Below, in pieces: positions 24,699 to 33,530 of a stretch of DNA of 45,131 nt. The translations under genes were made by a program, and so were the position numbers. A model generated the notes under the pieces. It made no database searches. It saw nothing but the letters and a program-made list of their open reading frames with translations, and had not been told where the DNA came from. Position 1 is the first letter of the stretch; every line of letters begins with the position of its first letter. The stretch is from positions 1 to 45,131 of the forward strand of contig JACNJU010000089.1 of NCBI GenBank assembly GCA_014382375.1, written 5' to 3'. Source of the DNA: Rhodospirillaceae bacterium. Its GTDB lineage: Bacteria > Pseudomonadota > Alphaproteobacteria > Rhodospirillales > JABHCV01.

Positions 24699-25364
24699 AT
24701 GAGCAGTGATGACCCAGAAGCATTCCTTCGCCAAGTTTACGGGGCGACAGACGGCGAGGAACTGGCGTCCATATACGATGACTGGGCGACCCGTTATGAC
24801 AGCGACCTGACGGGGTTCGGGTACCGAAACCCGGCCGTCGCAGCAGGCTTGATTGGTCGGCATGTTGACACGGCTAGCGGCACCCTGCTGGATGCCGGTT
24901 GTGGCACCGGCTTACTGGGGGAGATCCTGTCTCACATGGGCTATCATGATCTTTCCGGGATTGATCTTTCCCAAGGTATGCTGGACCAGGCGGCGGCAAA
25001 GTCTGTCTATGCGAACCTCCAACAAATGGCGCTGGGCACAGACCTGGCGTTTGAGGATGGGCGCTTCTCTGCCGTTGTTTCATTCGGAGTTCTGACCGCC
25101 GGACACGCACCGCCCCAGTCCCTTGACGAAATGATCCGGATCACCAAACCCGGTGGATACCTGATTTTTTCCTTAAGCAATCTGGTTTATGAACCGCTTG
25201 GATTTAAGGACAAGCTCGCCAGTCTCAATGCCGAAGGGCGTTGGCACGAAATTGAACGCACAGCGTTTTTTCCGGTCCTGCCCGGCTCCGTTTCAGAAGC
25301 CACCGTTGAAAGTTGTATCTTCGTATTTCAAACCAGCCCGGCAAAAGCAACCCCCAACCCGTAA
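24699..25364 (+). CDS. class I SAM-dependent methyltransferase
   Basis: 221 aa from the ATG at 24699 (MSSDDPEAFLRQVYGATDGEELASIYDDWA); the longer frame overlaps dhc and is not used. The Rossmann methyltransferase motifs are clear: LLDAGCGTGLLGEIL (motif I) and LSGIDLSQGMLDQA. The N-terminal AxxYDDWATRYDSDL is common in small-molecule methyltransferases such as the Williams-Beuren/UbiE-like groups. It starts 16 bp after dhc. The substrate cannot be told; a link to the cytochromes may be only positional. Confidence 0.85.
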   Translation: MSSDDPEAFLRQVYGATDGEELASIYDDWATRYDSDLTGFGYRNPAVAAGLIGRHVDTASGTLLDAGCGTGLLGEILSHMGYHDLSGIDLSQGMLDQAAAKSVYANLQQMALGTDLAFEDGRFSAVVSFGVLTAGHAPPQSLDEMIRITKPGGYLIFSLSNLVYEPLGFKDKLASLNAEGRWHEIERTAFFPVLPGSVSEATVESCIFVFQTSPAKATPNP

Positions 25365-25381
25365 GAGATCAATAAGCAAAG

Positions 25382-25603
25382 ATGGTCACGACAGAACACA
25401 TCTATTTTGGTGGCTATGCTATTGTGATTGGGGGGTCACTTATCACCGTTCTCATCGCCAGAAGAGCGGCCAGGGTTAACGACCTGGAAGAGGCAAAAAA
25501 GAAACTGGAGGCAAATCGCCACCCTGAACCCGACCCTGCGGGAGAAAATGAAACCTTGCAGGATACCCAAGATTTACCAGAAGGAAATAAAGAAGATGAA
25601 TGA
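25382..25603 (+). CDS. small single-span membrane protein, CcmD-like in outline
   Basis: 73 aa. One transmembrane helix about residues 9-28 (FGGYAIVIGGSLITVLIARRAA) followed by a charged helix (DLEEAKKKLEANR) and an acidic tail. The outline, with GGYA before the helix and a basic stretch after it, resembles CcmD, but a better ccmD is present in the ccm operon at 31054. Ribosome site weak. It overlaps the next gene by 8 bp, so they are probably one unit. Function unknown. Confidence 0.6.
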   Translation: MVTTEHIYFGGYAIVIGGSLITVLIARRAARVNDLEEAKKKLEANRHPEPDPAGENETLQDTQDLPEGNKEDE

Positions 25604-26327
25604 GGATCTTCTCAATATCGTCAAGATTATCCGGGCAAAAATGAACATGATCATTTTAGCGCTCTTTGTCTCAACCTCAATGATCGCTGGCTGGTCCGTC
25701 GTTCAGTTGTTCATTGAACAACCCTATCTTGAGAAAACCGATGAAATGTTGGAGCGCGTCGCCCGTGACGATTTGAAGTTGCTGGGAATCGTCCATGACA
25801 TTCGCTACGACGTCATTCAGGTTCAACAATACCTGACTGATATTTCTGCAACCCGCGGCCTTGATGGCCTGGATGACGGTTTTAAACAGGCCGCGTTATA
25901 CGCCGAGGATTTTAGAAAAGCGATTGCCGAAGCGCATGAAATTGCAGATTCGGTCAATCTGTCTGAAGTAACAGGCTCTCTCAATAATATTACAGAAGAA
26001 TTCGACCTCTTTTATGATCATGGTGTAAAAATGGCGGCCCGATATATCGCTGAAGGGCCGGCGGGCGGAAACAAGATGATGCCAGATTTTGATTCCAGGG
26101 CAAAAACGCTTTCCGGGAGTGTCCTGGATTTGTTCACCATGATCGGGGACAACGCAAGCGCCGACCTTTTGGAAACAGAAGAGTCCATCGATACCCTGAA
26201 AGATAATAACGAGACGATGATTCTTCTCGCCATTTTCCCGGCCCTGCTCGGCGTTCTCGCCGCCGTCTTCGGGATCGTCGCGGTCAGGAGAATTTGCAAG
26301 GTGCTGGAATCCGATTCCAGTCGTTAA
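25596..26327 (+). CDS. sensor-only membrane protein (chemoreceptor-like input domain)
   Basis: 243 aa from the ATG at 25596. TM1 about residues 17-40, a mainly helical periplasmic region of about 165 residues (for example VARDDLKLLGIVHDIRYDVIQVQQYLTDISATRGL), and TM2 about 207-231, ending after only a dozen cytoplasmic residues. The layout resembles the four-helix-bundle input domain of chemoreceptors with HAMP and signalling parts missing. No frameshifted continuation is visible in the 14 bp before the convergent ccmI. It must act through a partner, possibly the small protein it overlaps. Confidence 0.7.
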   Translation: MNEDLLNIVKIIRAKMNMIILALFVSTSMIAGWSVVQLFIEQPYLEKTDEMLERVARDDLKLLGIVHDIRYDVIQVQQYLTDISATRGLDGLDDGFKQAALYAEDFRKAIAEAHEIADSVNLSEVTGSLNNITEEFDLFYDHGVKMAARYIAEGPAGGNKMMPDFDSRAKTLSGSVLDLFTMIGDNASADLLETEESIDTLKDNNETMILLAIFPALLGVLAAVFGIVAVRRICKVLESDSSR

Positions 26328-26341
26328 CAAGCTAAAGGTTT

Positions 26342-27502
26342 TTATGGTAGCAGGGCAGCGCGGACAGCTGCTTCGTCGGCCTTGTCGACCTCGCCCAGAA
26401 CCCGGTAGGCACGCTCCAGGCGCAACCAACCGTCCTTGTTCTTGGGATCATCCTTCATTTTGCTGGCCAGCCGTTCAACCATGGAGCGGATCATCTGGTT
26501 ACGATCCCCTTCCGCCATTCCCATCGCTTCCTTGACATCCGCTGTGGTCGGTCCCGGCGCGGGTGCCTGGATATTTTGTTGAAGCTCTTTTGCCAGCGCC
26601 AATGCTTCGGCGCTGGGCGTTATTGTCGCCGGGTCAATGCCTGAATCACGGGCGGCACGGTCGATCTGCTGGTTTAGGACGCTCAGCCACGGGGCATCCG
26701 GCGGCGACAACGTCGCCAGATCAATCCACATCTGCATGGCGCCACGGACGTCGTCCTGCTGGGCCTTGTACATGCCCAGATAATAGCGCGCCTTGGGATC
26801 AGTATTATCGGCGGCGAGGGCTTTTTCAAACAGGCTGCGCGCCTTCCCGGAAATTTCGGAATCGGCGGCCAGTGTCAGAGCTTCGCCATAATCAACGGCA
26901 AGTTCGGCACTTTCCTCGCTTACCCGGTAAGCCTCGGCGTAAGCCATGGCGGAGTCCGGATAACGACCCAGCGACAAATATGTACGGGCAAGCAACGTCC
27001 AACCGCGCAGATCATCCGGGTTATTTTTAAGATAGGCCGATAATTTGTCTGCAGACTGGCTGATTTTCATCTGCTCTTCATTTTGCCCGACTTTGGCTCT
27101 TAAATCCCGTCCGGCCAGCGGTTGATCGGGGCGGTCCGGGCTGCCCAGGTTGAGATACAACAACACAGCACCAACCGGCATCAACACCGTCAGGACGGCG
27201 ATCATCAGGCCGTTTGATCCTGATCCCACAGCTTTTGTGACGGTCTCTCCACTGTCGGCAGCAGCCAGCATACGGCGCTTGATTTCGGTGCGCGCGGCTT
27301 CGCCCTGGTCGGCGCTTAGCAGGCCACGCTCAAGATCGGCATCAATTTCCAGCAATTGGTCCTTATAGACGTTGATGTCGTAGTCTTCGCGCGGCGCATT
27401 TTCACGCACCTGCCGTTTGACAAGCGGCCACAGCATAATCACCAGCACGCCAAGGGCGAGGGCGGCAGCGATGGCCCACAATTGTAATGTCTCAACACTC
27501 AT
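26342..27502 (-). CDS. ccmI: cytochrome c maturation protein CcmI
   Basis: 386 aa. Two transmembrane helices (about 7-26 and 98-116) flank a cytoplasmic loop, and a periplasmic TPR domain follows (LLARTYLSLGRYPDSAMAYAEAYRV and SLFEKALAADNTDPKARYYLGMY). CcmI holds apocytochrome c C-termini and delivers them to CcmF/CcmH. Last gene of the ccm operon, 3 bp after ccmH. Confidence 0.92.
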   Translation of the reverse strand: MSVETLQLWAIAAALALGVLVIMLWPLVKRQVRENAPREDYDINVYKDQLLEIDADLERGLLSADQGEAARTEIKRRMLAAADSGETVTKAVGSGSNGLMIAVLTVLMPVGAVLLYLNLGSPDRPDQPLAGRDLRAKVGQNEEQMKISQSADKLSAYLKNNPDDLRGWTLLARTYLSLGRYPDSAMAYAEAYRVSEESAELAVDYGEALTLAADSEISGKARSLFEKALAADNTDPKARYYLGMYKAQQDDVRGAMQMWIDLATLSPPDAPWLSVLNQQIDRAARDSGIDPATITPSAEALALAKELQQNIQAPAPGPTTADVKEAMGMAEGDRNQMIRSMVERLASKMKDDPKNKDGWLRLERAYRVLGEVDKADEAAVRAALLP

Positions 27503-27505
27503 GGT

Positions 27506-28060
27506 CTAGGTTTCGTCCTTCATCAGGTCCTCAAGGCGGCGGCTTTCCTCGTTGCTTAAGGCAGCCGGGGTCGTCTCGGCCACACTTGTGCTGCTACGTC
27601 GACGGTAAAAGACAACTACCACGAACAGACCAAGACCAATGATCAACAAGGGCCCGAACCACAGCGCGTAGGTAGCGACCTTAAATGGCGGATTGAGCAG
27701 GACAAAATCGCCATAGCGCGAGACCATGTAGTCAGTCACCTGATCGTTGCTGTCACCCGCGAGGAGCCGTTCGCGAACCAGCACCCGCATGTCACGAGCA
27801 AGATCGGCGTTGGAGTCATCGATAGACTGATTTTGACAAACCACGCAGCGCAGGCCCTTGGAAATTTCCCGTGCCCGCACCTCCAGCACCGGATCATCCA
27901 GAACCTCGCTCGGCTCAACGGCCAGGACAGGCGAAAAACTCAGAGCCAGCAACAGCGCCACTACCAAGCCCGCGACAGCGGGCCGCCACCACTGCGGCAA
28001 GCCAGGAGAGCGGAGCGAACGCCCGGCGCCTGAGGGGCCATATAAAAAACCAAAAATCAT
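27506..28060 (-). CDS. ccmH: cytochrome c maturation thioredoxin-like protein CcmH
   Basis: 184 aa from the ATG at 28060, which also keeps it clear of ccmG. N-terminal signal/anchor, then the redox motif LRCVVCQNQSIDDSNADLARDMR, and a C-terminal membrane helix (about 130-150). It reduces the haem-binding cysteines of apocytochromes. The N-terminal 25 residues before the signal helix (Ser/Gly/Arg-rich) are longer than usual, so the true start could be further in. Start overlaps the end region of ccmG closely. Confidence 0.92.
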   Translation of the reverse strand: MIFGFLYGPSGAGRSLRSPGLPQWWRPAVAGLVVALLLALSFSPVLAVEPSEVLDDPVLEVRAREISKGLRCVVCQNQSIDDSNADLARDMRVLVRERLLAGDSNDQVTDYMVSRYGDFVLLNPPFKVATYALWFGPLLIIGLGLFVVVVFYRRRSSTSVAETTPAALSNEESRRLEDLMKDET

Positions 28061-28062
28061 CC

Positions 28063-28599
28063 TCAAAGTTTTCTGAGCTCCTGAACAATCGGCCATAAAG
28101 TGCTTTCCCAGTTTTCCGGGGTGATCGGACCCACATGCTTGTAGCGAATAAAGCCGCGCCTATCGACGAAGAAGGTTTCCGGCGCACCGGTGACGCCAAA
28201 GGCAATCGCCGCCTTGCTTTGCGGATCATCACCAATCAGCGTGTAGGGGTCGCCGCGTCGGGCCAGCCAATTGGGGCCATCGTCAGGGTTTTTCTCGCGC
28301 CAGTCGATGCCGTAAATGGAAACTAGTTTCTGTTCGGCTATTTTCATCAGCATCGGGTGTTCGGCGAGACATGCCACGCACCACGAGCCGAAAATGTTGA
28401 CCAGTGTCACCTGCCCTTTAAGGTCCTCGCTTGAAAGTCCCCGCACCTGCCCCTTGATCGGCTTCAAATCAAACGGCGGCACTTCCTGATCGATCAACAT
28501 GGAGGGCATATCACGCGGGTTGAGAGTCAATCCCTTGGCGAAGTATCCGGCGATAACAAGAAAGATCGCCAGCGGCAGAAGGTACATCAGGCGGTTCAT
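28063..28599 (-). CDS. ccmG: thiol:disulfide oxidoreductase CcmG/DsbE
   Basis: 178 aa membrane-anchored periplasmic thioredoxin. Anchor about residues 4-24; active site WCVAC (C74/C77) in NIFGSWCVACLAEHP; cis-proline region GAPETFFVD. It keeps CcmH or apocytochrome thiols reduced during haem ligation. Its ATG overlaps the ccmF stop by 4 bp. Confidence 0.96.
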   Translation of the reverse strand: MNRLMYLLPLAIFLVIAGYFAKGLTLNPRDMPSMLIDQEVPPFDLKPIKGQVRGLSSEDLKGQVTLVNIFGSWCVACLAEHPMLMKIAEQKLVSIYGIDWREKNPDDGPNWLARRGDPYTLIGDDPQSKAAIAFGVTGAPETFFVDRRGFIRYKHVGPITPENWESTLWPIVQELRKL

Positions 28600-30581
28600 G
28601 GATTTGCCGCCACCGCAGGTTTTCGATTGCGCCGCGCCGGGGCACCAATCCGGTAACGCCTGTCAGAAATGCTGATCACCCCACCGAACACCATGAGCAT
28701 CGAGCCTGCCCACATCCAGGCGACCAGCGGGTTGAAATAAATGCGCGTCACGAAGCCACCGTCCTGACCATCGGGGTCGCCAATAACCGCGTACAGATCG
28801 CCTGAGAACAGGGAATGGATAGCCGCTTCAGTGGTCGGCATCTGACGCACAGGGTAATTGCGTTTCTCGGCCTTCAACGTAACCACATCCTGACCATTCT
28901 TGCTGACCCGAAAGGTCCCTTCGATGATCGTGTAGTTAGGCCCCTGACCCTGCCTGGCGCCAACAAAGGTGTAATCGTAGCCTCCAACATTAACCTGATC
29001 ACCGGGCTTCATGACCTGGATGCTTTCAACTTTCCAGCCACCCGCCCCGGCCATACCGGCAATGGCGATGGCCATGCCCAAATGGGCCATAGTCATTCCC
29101 CACGAGGCCCGTGGCTGGCGCATCAATCGACCCAGCGACGCCACCAATGGTTCCCTGAACAGCTTAACCCGCTCTGCCAGTTCAACCAGTGTCGAGGTGA
29201 CAAGCCAAGCCGCCAATCCCAGACCGACCAAGGCCAGAAACGGTCCTTCGCCAGCCAGCGCGATAACCGCCGCAACGGCAAGGGCGGCAACGATAAATGC
29301 GATTTTAAGGCGAAGCGCCGCCTGTACAATGTCGGCGCGCTTCCACGACAGGAATGGGCCGAAGCCCATGGCCATGAACATCGGCACCATCAGCGGGATA
29401 AACACCGAATTAAAGAACGGCGGGCCAACGGAAACTTTCGTGCCGCCAACCGCGTCAAGGAACAGCGGGTAAAGGGTGCCCAGCAAAACCACGGCACAGC
29501 CCGTCGACATGACAAGGTTATTCAAAAGCAAACCACCTTCTCGTGATATCGGCTTGAAAACACCGGTACTGCGCAAAGCCGGGCCCCGCATGGCGAACAA
29601 GACCAGTGAGCCGCCAATGACAATCATCAGAAGCAGCAAAATAAAGACGCCGCGTTCCGGGTCGGTGGCGAAAGCGTGGACCGATGTCAGCACCCCGGAG
29701 CGTACCAGGAAGGTACCGAGCAGGCTCATGGAAAAAGCGAGAATGGCGAGGAAGATCGTCCATGTCTTCATGGTGTCGCGTTTTTCAACAACGATCGCCG
29801 AATGCAACAGCGCCGTTCCGGCCAGCCATGGCATGAAGGAAGCGTTCTCGACCGGGTCCCAGAACCACCAGCCACCCCAGCCAAGTTCATAATACGCCCA
29901 CCACGAACCAAGGGCGATGCCGACCGTCAGGAACGACCAGGCGGCCAGCGTCCATGGTCGCACCCAGCGCGCCCACGCGGCATCAACACGGCCCTCAATC
30001 AGGGCGGCGATAGCGAATGAGAAAGCCATCGAGAAGCCAACGTAACCCAGATACAAAAATGGTGGATGAAAGGCCAGCCCCGGGTCCTGCAACAGCGGGT
30101 TCAGATCGCGCCCGTCAAGAGCCGGCGGGAAGACCCGCTCGAAGGGGTTGGACGTCAACAGCATGAACAGATAGAAGCCGACGGCGATCAACGACTGCAC
30201 GCCAAGCACCCGTGCCCTTAGGGTCGGCGGTAAATTGCCGCCAAACAGGGCAACGGCCGAGCCAAAGGCGGCGAGAATGAACACCCACAAAAGCAATGAG
30301 CCTTCATGGTTGCCCCACACACCGGCGACCTTGTAGAGCATCGGTTTCAGGGAATGGGAATTCTGGACAACATTAACGACGGAAAAGTCGGAAACAACGT
30401 GCGAATAAGTCAGGCAGCCAAAAGCGAATGCGACCAGCAACACCTGTGAAATGGCAGAAGGCTTATCCATGGCCATCCACACCGCATTACCCCGGTGAGC
30501 CCCGATCATCGGCACCACGGCCTGAACAATGGCGACAAACAGCGCCAGGACAAGGGCAAAATGACCGGCTTCGGCGATCAT
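28596..30581 (-). CDS. ccmF: haem lyase subunit CcmF
   Basis: 661 aa multi-spanning inner-membrane protein, core of the haem-apocytochrome ligation complex with CcmH and CcmI. The WWD motif is intact in LGWGGWWFWDPVENASFMPW, and conserved histidines are visible (GNHEGSLLLW, LLHSAI). Overlaps ccmE (upstream) and ccmG (downstream) by 4 bp each. Confidence 0.98.
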   Translation of the reverse strand: MIAEAGHFALVLALFVAIVQAVVPMIGAHRGNAVWMAMDKPSAISQVLLVAFAFGCLTYSHVVSDFSVVNVVQNSHSLKPMLYKVAGVWGNHEGSLLLWVFILAAFGSAVALFGGNLPPTLRARVLGVQSLIAVGFYLFMLLTSNPFERVFPPALDGRDLNPLLQDPGLAFHPPFLYLGYVGFSMAFSFAIAALIEGRVDAAWARWVRPWTLAAWSFLTVGIALGSWWAYYELGWGGWWFWDPVENASFMPWLAGTALLHSAIVVEKRDTMKTWTIFLAILAFSMSLLGTFLVRSGVLTSVHAFATDPERGVFILLLLMIVIGGSLVLFAMRGPALRSTGVFKPISREGGLLLNNLVMSTGCAVVLLGTLYPLFLDAVGGTKVSVGPPFFNSVFIPLMVPMFMAMGFGPFLSWKRADIVQAALRLKIAFIVAALAVAAVIALAGEGPFLALVGLGLAAWLVTSTLVELAERVKLFREPLVASLGRLMRQPRASWGMTMAHLGMAIAIAGMAGAGGWKVESIQVMKPGDQVNVGGYDYTFVGARQGQGPNYTIIEGTFRVSKNGQDVVTLKAEKRNYPVRQMPTTEAAIHSLFSGDLYAVIGDPDGQDGGFVTRIYFNPLVAWMWAGSMLMVFGGVISISDRRYRIGAPARRNRKPAVAANP

Positions 30582-31057
30582 TTCGGGGTTTCCCCGGCGA
30601 CGTGCCCCTGACGTTTCATTTCTTTGCTCATATCATCCCACTTGCCGGATTTTTTCAGCGCATCGGCAACTTCCGGCGGCATGTAATTCTCGTCGTGCTT
30701 GGCCAGAACCTCGTCAGCGATGAAGACACCGGCTTTGAACGTCCCCTCGGCAACAACGCCCTGTCCCTCGCGAAACAGGTCAGGCAGGATGCCGCGGTAG
30801 CTGACATTGATCGAATTGGCCATGTCGGTGACCTTGAACTTAACCACTGCGTCAGGATGTTTCTCGACACTGCCTTCCTCGACCAGTCCGCCCAGTCGTA
30901 AACGCTGGGTGGCCGAAACCTGTTTCTCGACGATGTCCGTCGGGCTGTGGAAGAAGACGATGCTTTCCTCAAACGCCCTTAAGGTCAGGGCGGCGGCGGC
31001 GGCAATCAGCAACAGCGCCAGGCCGACGAACGTCAGTCTTTTATGCTTTCTTTTCAC
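30578..31057 (-). CDS. ccmE: periplasmic haem chaperone CcmE
   Basis: 159 aa, GTG start. N-terminal membrane anchor (about 8-27), OB-fold domain, and the haem-binding histidine H121 in VLAKHDENYMPP with Y125 nearby. It binds haem covalently and carries it from CcmC to CcmF. The GTG start overlaps the ccmD stop by 4 bp (GTGA) and the gene overlaps ccmF by 4 bp. Confidence 0.97.
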   Translation of the reverse strand: MKRKHKRLTFVGLALLLIAAAAALTLRAFEESIVFFHSPTDIVEKQVSATQRLRLGGLVEEGSVEKHPDAVVKFKVTDMANSINVSYRGILPDLFREGQGVVAEGTFKAGVFIADEVLAKHDENYMPPEVADALKKSGKWDDMSKEMKRQGHVAGETPK

Positions 31058-31230
31058 TCAGGCTTATCCTTTGTTGAAACCTCAAGGGATTGCAGCGTCA
31101 CTTCATTTTCACGAAGGCCGCGCAGACTGGTGACTAGCATGACGATCATCACCACGGCGGTGACCCCGTAACTGGGCCAGATATATGCACCGTAGCCGCC
31201 CATATCGAGAAATTCCTTGATCATGCTCAT
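31054..31230 (-). CDS. ccmD: haem exporter accessory protein CcmD
   Basis: Read from the sequence between ccmC and ccmE: 58 aa starting MSMIKEFLDMGGYGAYIWPS, with one transmembrane helix (about 22-38) and a charged cytoplasmic end. The GGYGAYIWPSYG lead-in is the CcmD signature. An AAGGAT ribosome site lies just before the ATG at 31230. CcmD helps release holo-CcmE from the CcmABC complex. Its stop overlaps the ccmE start by 4 bp. Confidence 0.9.
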   Translation of the reverse strand: MSMIKEFLDMGGYGAYIWPSYGVTAVVMIVMLVTSLRGLRENEVTLQSLEVSTKDKPE

Positions 31231-31250
31231 ATCCTTAAAAAATACTTCGC

Positions 31251-31973
31251 TTAACCGTGAACCTGCTTCAGGCGCGCAATACGGATCTTGTTGGCGATAA
31301 TTTCAGTTCTGATTCGGATTAAAAGCACCCACAGATAATAAGTGGTGAACGCGACCGCCATTAACAACAACGGCCACAACATGGAGGCATCAATGGAAGG
31401 TCCACCCATCTTGATAACACTGGCCGGTTGATGCAGGGTATTCCACCAGTCGACGGAAAACTTGATGATCGGCACATTGATAAAACCAACCAGCACCAGT
31501 ATCGATGACGCCCTGGTACCCCGCGTCGGATCATCAAAGGCATTAACCAGCGCAATATAGCCCAAATACAGGAACAACAGCACCAGCATGGATGTCAGGC
31601 GCGCATCCCAGACCCACCAGGTGCCCCACATGGGCTTGCCCCAGAGTGATCCCGTAAACAGCGCCAGAAACGTAAAGCAGGCGCCAATCGGGGCCGTCGC
31701 CTTGGCCGCCACATCGGCCAGCGGGTGCTTCCAGATCAGACCGACCGCCGCGGCGATGGCCATACTCGAATAGCAGAACATTGCCATCCACGCCGCAGGC
31801 ACATGCACATACATGATACGGACACTGTTGCCCTGCTGGTAATCGGCAGGTGAGTTGAAAAGCCCAAGATAGAGCCCGGCCCCGCCAAGCAACACCGTCG
31901 CCCAAGCCATCCATGGCTGGACGACACTGGCGATGCGCAGGAAACGGGTTGGGTTAGCAAAACGGTGTAGCAT
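31251..31973 (-). CDS. ccmC: haem handling protein CcmC
   Basis: 240 aa from the ATG at 31973 (MLHRFANPTRFLRIA); a GTG at 32039 directly after ccmB would add 22 atypical residues. Six transmembrane helices; the tryptophan-rich motif WGKPMWGTWWVWDARLTSML and flanking histidines (YVHVPAAW) mark the haem-handling site. CcmC loads haem onto CcmE. Confidence 0.96.
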   Translation of the reverse strand: MLHRFANPTRFLRIASVVQPWMAWATVLLGGAGLYLGLFNSPADYQQGNSVRIMYVHVPAAWMAMFCYSSMAIAAAVGLIWKHPLADVAAKATAPIGACFTFLALFTGSLWGKPMWGTWWVWDARLTSMLVLLFLYLGYIALVNAFDDPTRGTRASSILVLVGFINVPIIKFSVDWWNTLHQPASVIKMGGPSIDASMLWPLLLMAVAFTTYYLWVLLIRIRTEIIANKIRIARLKQVHG

Positions 31974-32039
31974 GTAAATCTCTTGCTTAAAGGGGCTCGT
32001 AGGAAGGTCGGTTTTAACGCCTGGCTTGGTAATTGTCAC

Positions 32040-32705
32040 TCATTCGATGGCTTGCCTGACACCTGCCGCCGCCGCCCAGGGACAAAGCGCAAGCGCCCCC
32101 ATCAGGAAAGCGCCGAGAATCAAAAGTTGGGCGTTGGCTTCAAAGCCACCGATCACCGCGTCGACGGCGCTGACACCAAAAATAAGAACCGGAATATAGA
32201 GCGGCAGAATCAATAACGCCAGCAGCACACCACCACGGCGCGAGCCCAAAATAAGCGCTGCCCCGACCGCCCCGATCAGGCTTAAGGACGGGGTGCCCAG
32301 CAACAGCGCCACAATCAGCATGGGGAAGCCTTCGGCGTTCATGTTGAGCAATACGGCAAGCAAAGGGGCTGCAACAATCAGCGGCAGGCCGGTGGTCAGC
32401 CAGTGGGCCGCCACTTTTGCCAGCACCGCCACCTCAAGGGTAATCGGCGACAGGCTGAGCAATTCAAGTGATCCGTCCTCAAAATCCGTCTGAAACAATC
32501 GCTCCAGCGACAGCATGGAAGCCAGCAAGGCCGCCACCCAGATCACACCGGCGGCAATACGGGCCAGAATATTGGGTTCAGGGCCGACACCGAAGGGAAA
32601 CAGAACCACGGCGATAACGAAGAACATCACCACCATCATGTTATCCATACCCTGACGGGTCGCCAGATGCAGGTCACGCTTGAGGATGGCCATAAAACCG
32701 CTCAT
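32040..32705 (-). CDS. ccmB: haem exporter permease CcmB
   Basis: 221 aa, six transmembrane helices, permease partner of CcmA. FQTDFEDGSLELLSLSP is a typical CcmB segment. Start overlaps the ccmA stop by 4 bp. Acts with CcmA and CcmC in ATP-driven release of holo-CcmE. Confidence 0.95.
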   Translation of the reverse strand: MSGFMAILKRDLHLATRQGMDNMMVVMFFVIAVVLFPFGVGPEPNILARIAAGVIWVAALLASMLSLERLFQTDFEDGSLELLSLSPITLEVAVLAKVAAHWLTTGLPLIVAAPLLAVLLNMNAEGFPMLIVALLLGTPSLSLIGAVGAALILGSRRGGVLLALLILPLYIPVLIFGVSAVDAVIGGFEANAQLLILGAFLMGALALCPWAAAAGVRQAIE

Positions 32706-33343
32706 GAGGCTTGCCTGATGGCGAAGCCGGCCAGATCGAGAACTTTAAAACTCTCAAGACCCATATCCGAATGGGTTGAAATAACCACCATGCCGCCGCC
32801 TGCCCGGTGGGCTGCGATGGTCGCCTCAAGGGCTCCTATGGTCTGTTTGTCGAGCGCCGTTGTTGGTTCATCAAGCAACCACAAGGGTGCCGGAGCGGCA
32901 AGAATACGGGCCAGATTGACCCGGCGTTTTTGCCCGGCCGAAAGAAAGCGCCCCGGAACCTCAGCCAAATGGGCAATACCAAAGGCTTCAAGGGCGGCCA
33001 TTACGGCGCTTTGAGTTTTTTTTCCGCGGCCCCGCAAGGATGCCCAGAAGGCGACATTTTCGGCGACACTGAGCACCGGTTTGACGGCGTCGTGATGTCC
33101 GACATAGTGCATCCGGTCGGCATGGGCTTCCGGGTCTTCCCGGATTTCTTCGTTATTCCAGCTTAAACTTCCGGCGGCTTGCGGAAGCAGCCCGCTCATC
33201 AATCTTAGCAGGCTCGATTTGCCACTGCCGTTGGGGCCAATCAGAACCAACGCCCCGCCAGCATCCAGATTGAAGTCAAGGTCGGTGAAGACGGTCCGCT
33301 CGCCGCGCACACAAATCAGATTTTGGCCACAAAAAATGCTCAT
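32702..33343 (-). CDS. ccmA: haem exporter ATP-binding protein CcmA
   Basis: 213 aa ABC ATPase. Walker A GPNGSGKSSLLRLM, signature region LSAGQKRRVNLARIL, Walker B LWLLDEPTTALD, H-loop STHSD. First gene of ccmABCDEFGHI. No sharp promoter is obvious upstream; a TAGGAT box on the minus strand at about 33390-33396 is a weak -10 candidate. Confidence 0.96.
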   Translation of the reverse strand: MSIFCGQNLICVRGERTVFTDLDFNLDAGGALVLIGPNGSGKSSLLRLMSGLLPQAAGSLSWNNEEIREDPEAHADRMHYVGHHDAVKPVLSVAENVAFWASLRGRGKKTQSAVMAALEAFGIAHLAEVPGRFLSAGQKRRVNLARILAAPAPLWLLDEPTTALDKQTIGALEATIAAHRAGGGMVVISTHSDMGLESFKVLDLAGFAIRQAS

Positions 33344-33410
33344 GAAATTCTTTTGCCAGATGGGACAGAAGTGGCAGAGCGCAAAAGGTATCCTATTTAA
33401 GGCCCTGCTG

Positions 33411-33457
33411 AAAAAGAAAAAGTCGACCGAACCACAGGGGAGTTGAGTTCGGCCGAC
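33411..33457 (-). terminator. strong intrinsic terminator
   Basis: On the minus strand GTCGGCCGAAC (33457 to 33447) pairs with GTTCGGTCGAC (33432 to 33422), 11 bp with one wobble, loop TCAACTCCCCTGTG, followed by TTTTTCTTTTT (33421 to 33411). It insulates ccmA from transcription arriving from the upstream operon. Confidence 0.85.
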
Positions 33458-33530
33458 AAGTTGAGGCTATAAACGCCTTTTGAGGGACCAGAGAGGGGGG
33501 TCTCTGGATATGCAGCATGGGATGCCGCAT
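33411..33530 (-). ncRNA. candidate small RNA with C-rich loops
   Basis: Three consecutive minus-strand stem-loops. First, AUGCGGCAU-CCC-AUGCUGCAU (33530 to 33510), 9 bp. Second, CCAGAGA-CCCCCC-UCUCUGG (33507 to 33488), 7 bp. Third, the terminator with CUCCCC in its loop. Every loop exposes a run of C. In alphaproteobacterial and other small RNAs such loops pair with Shine-Dalgarno sequences of target mRNAs. No strong promoter is visible immediately upstream, so it may instead be processed from the 3' end of the CoA-ligase operon transcript. Confidence 0.5.
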
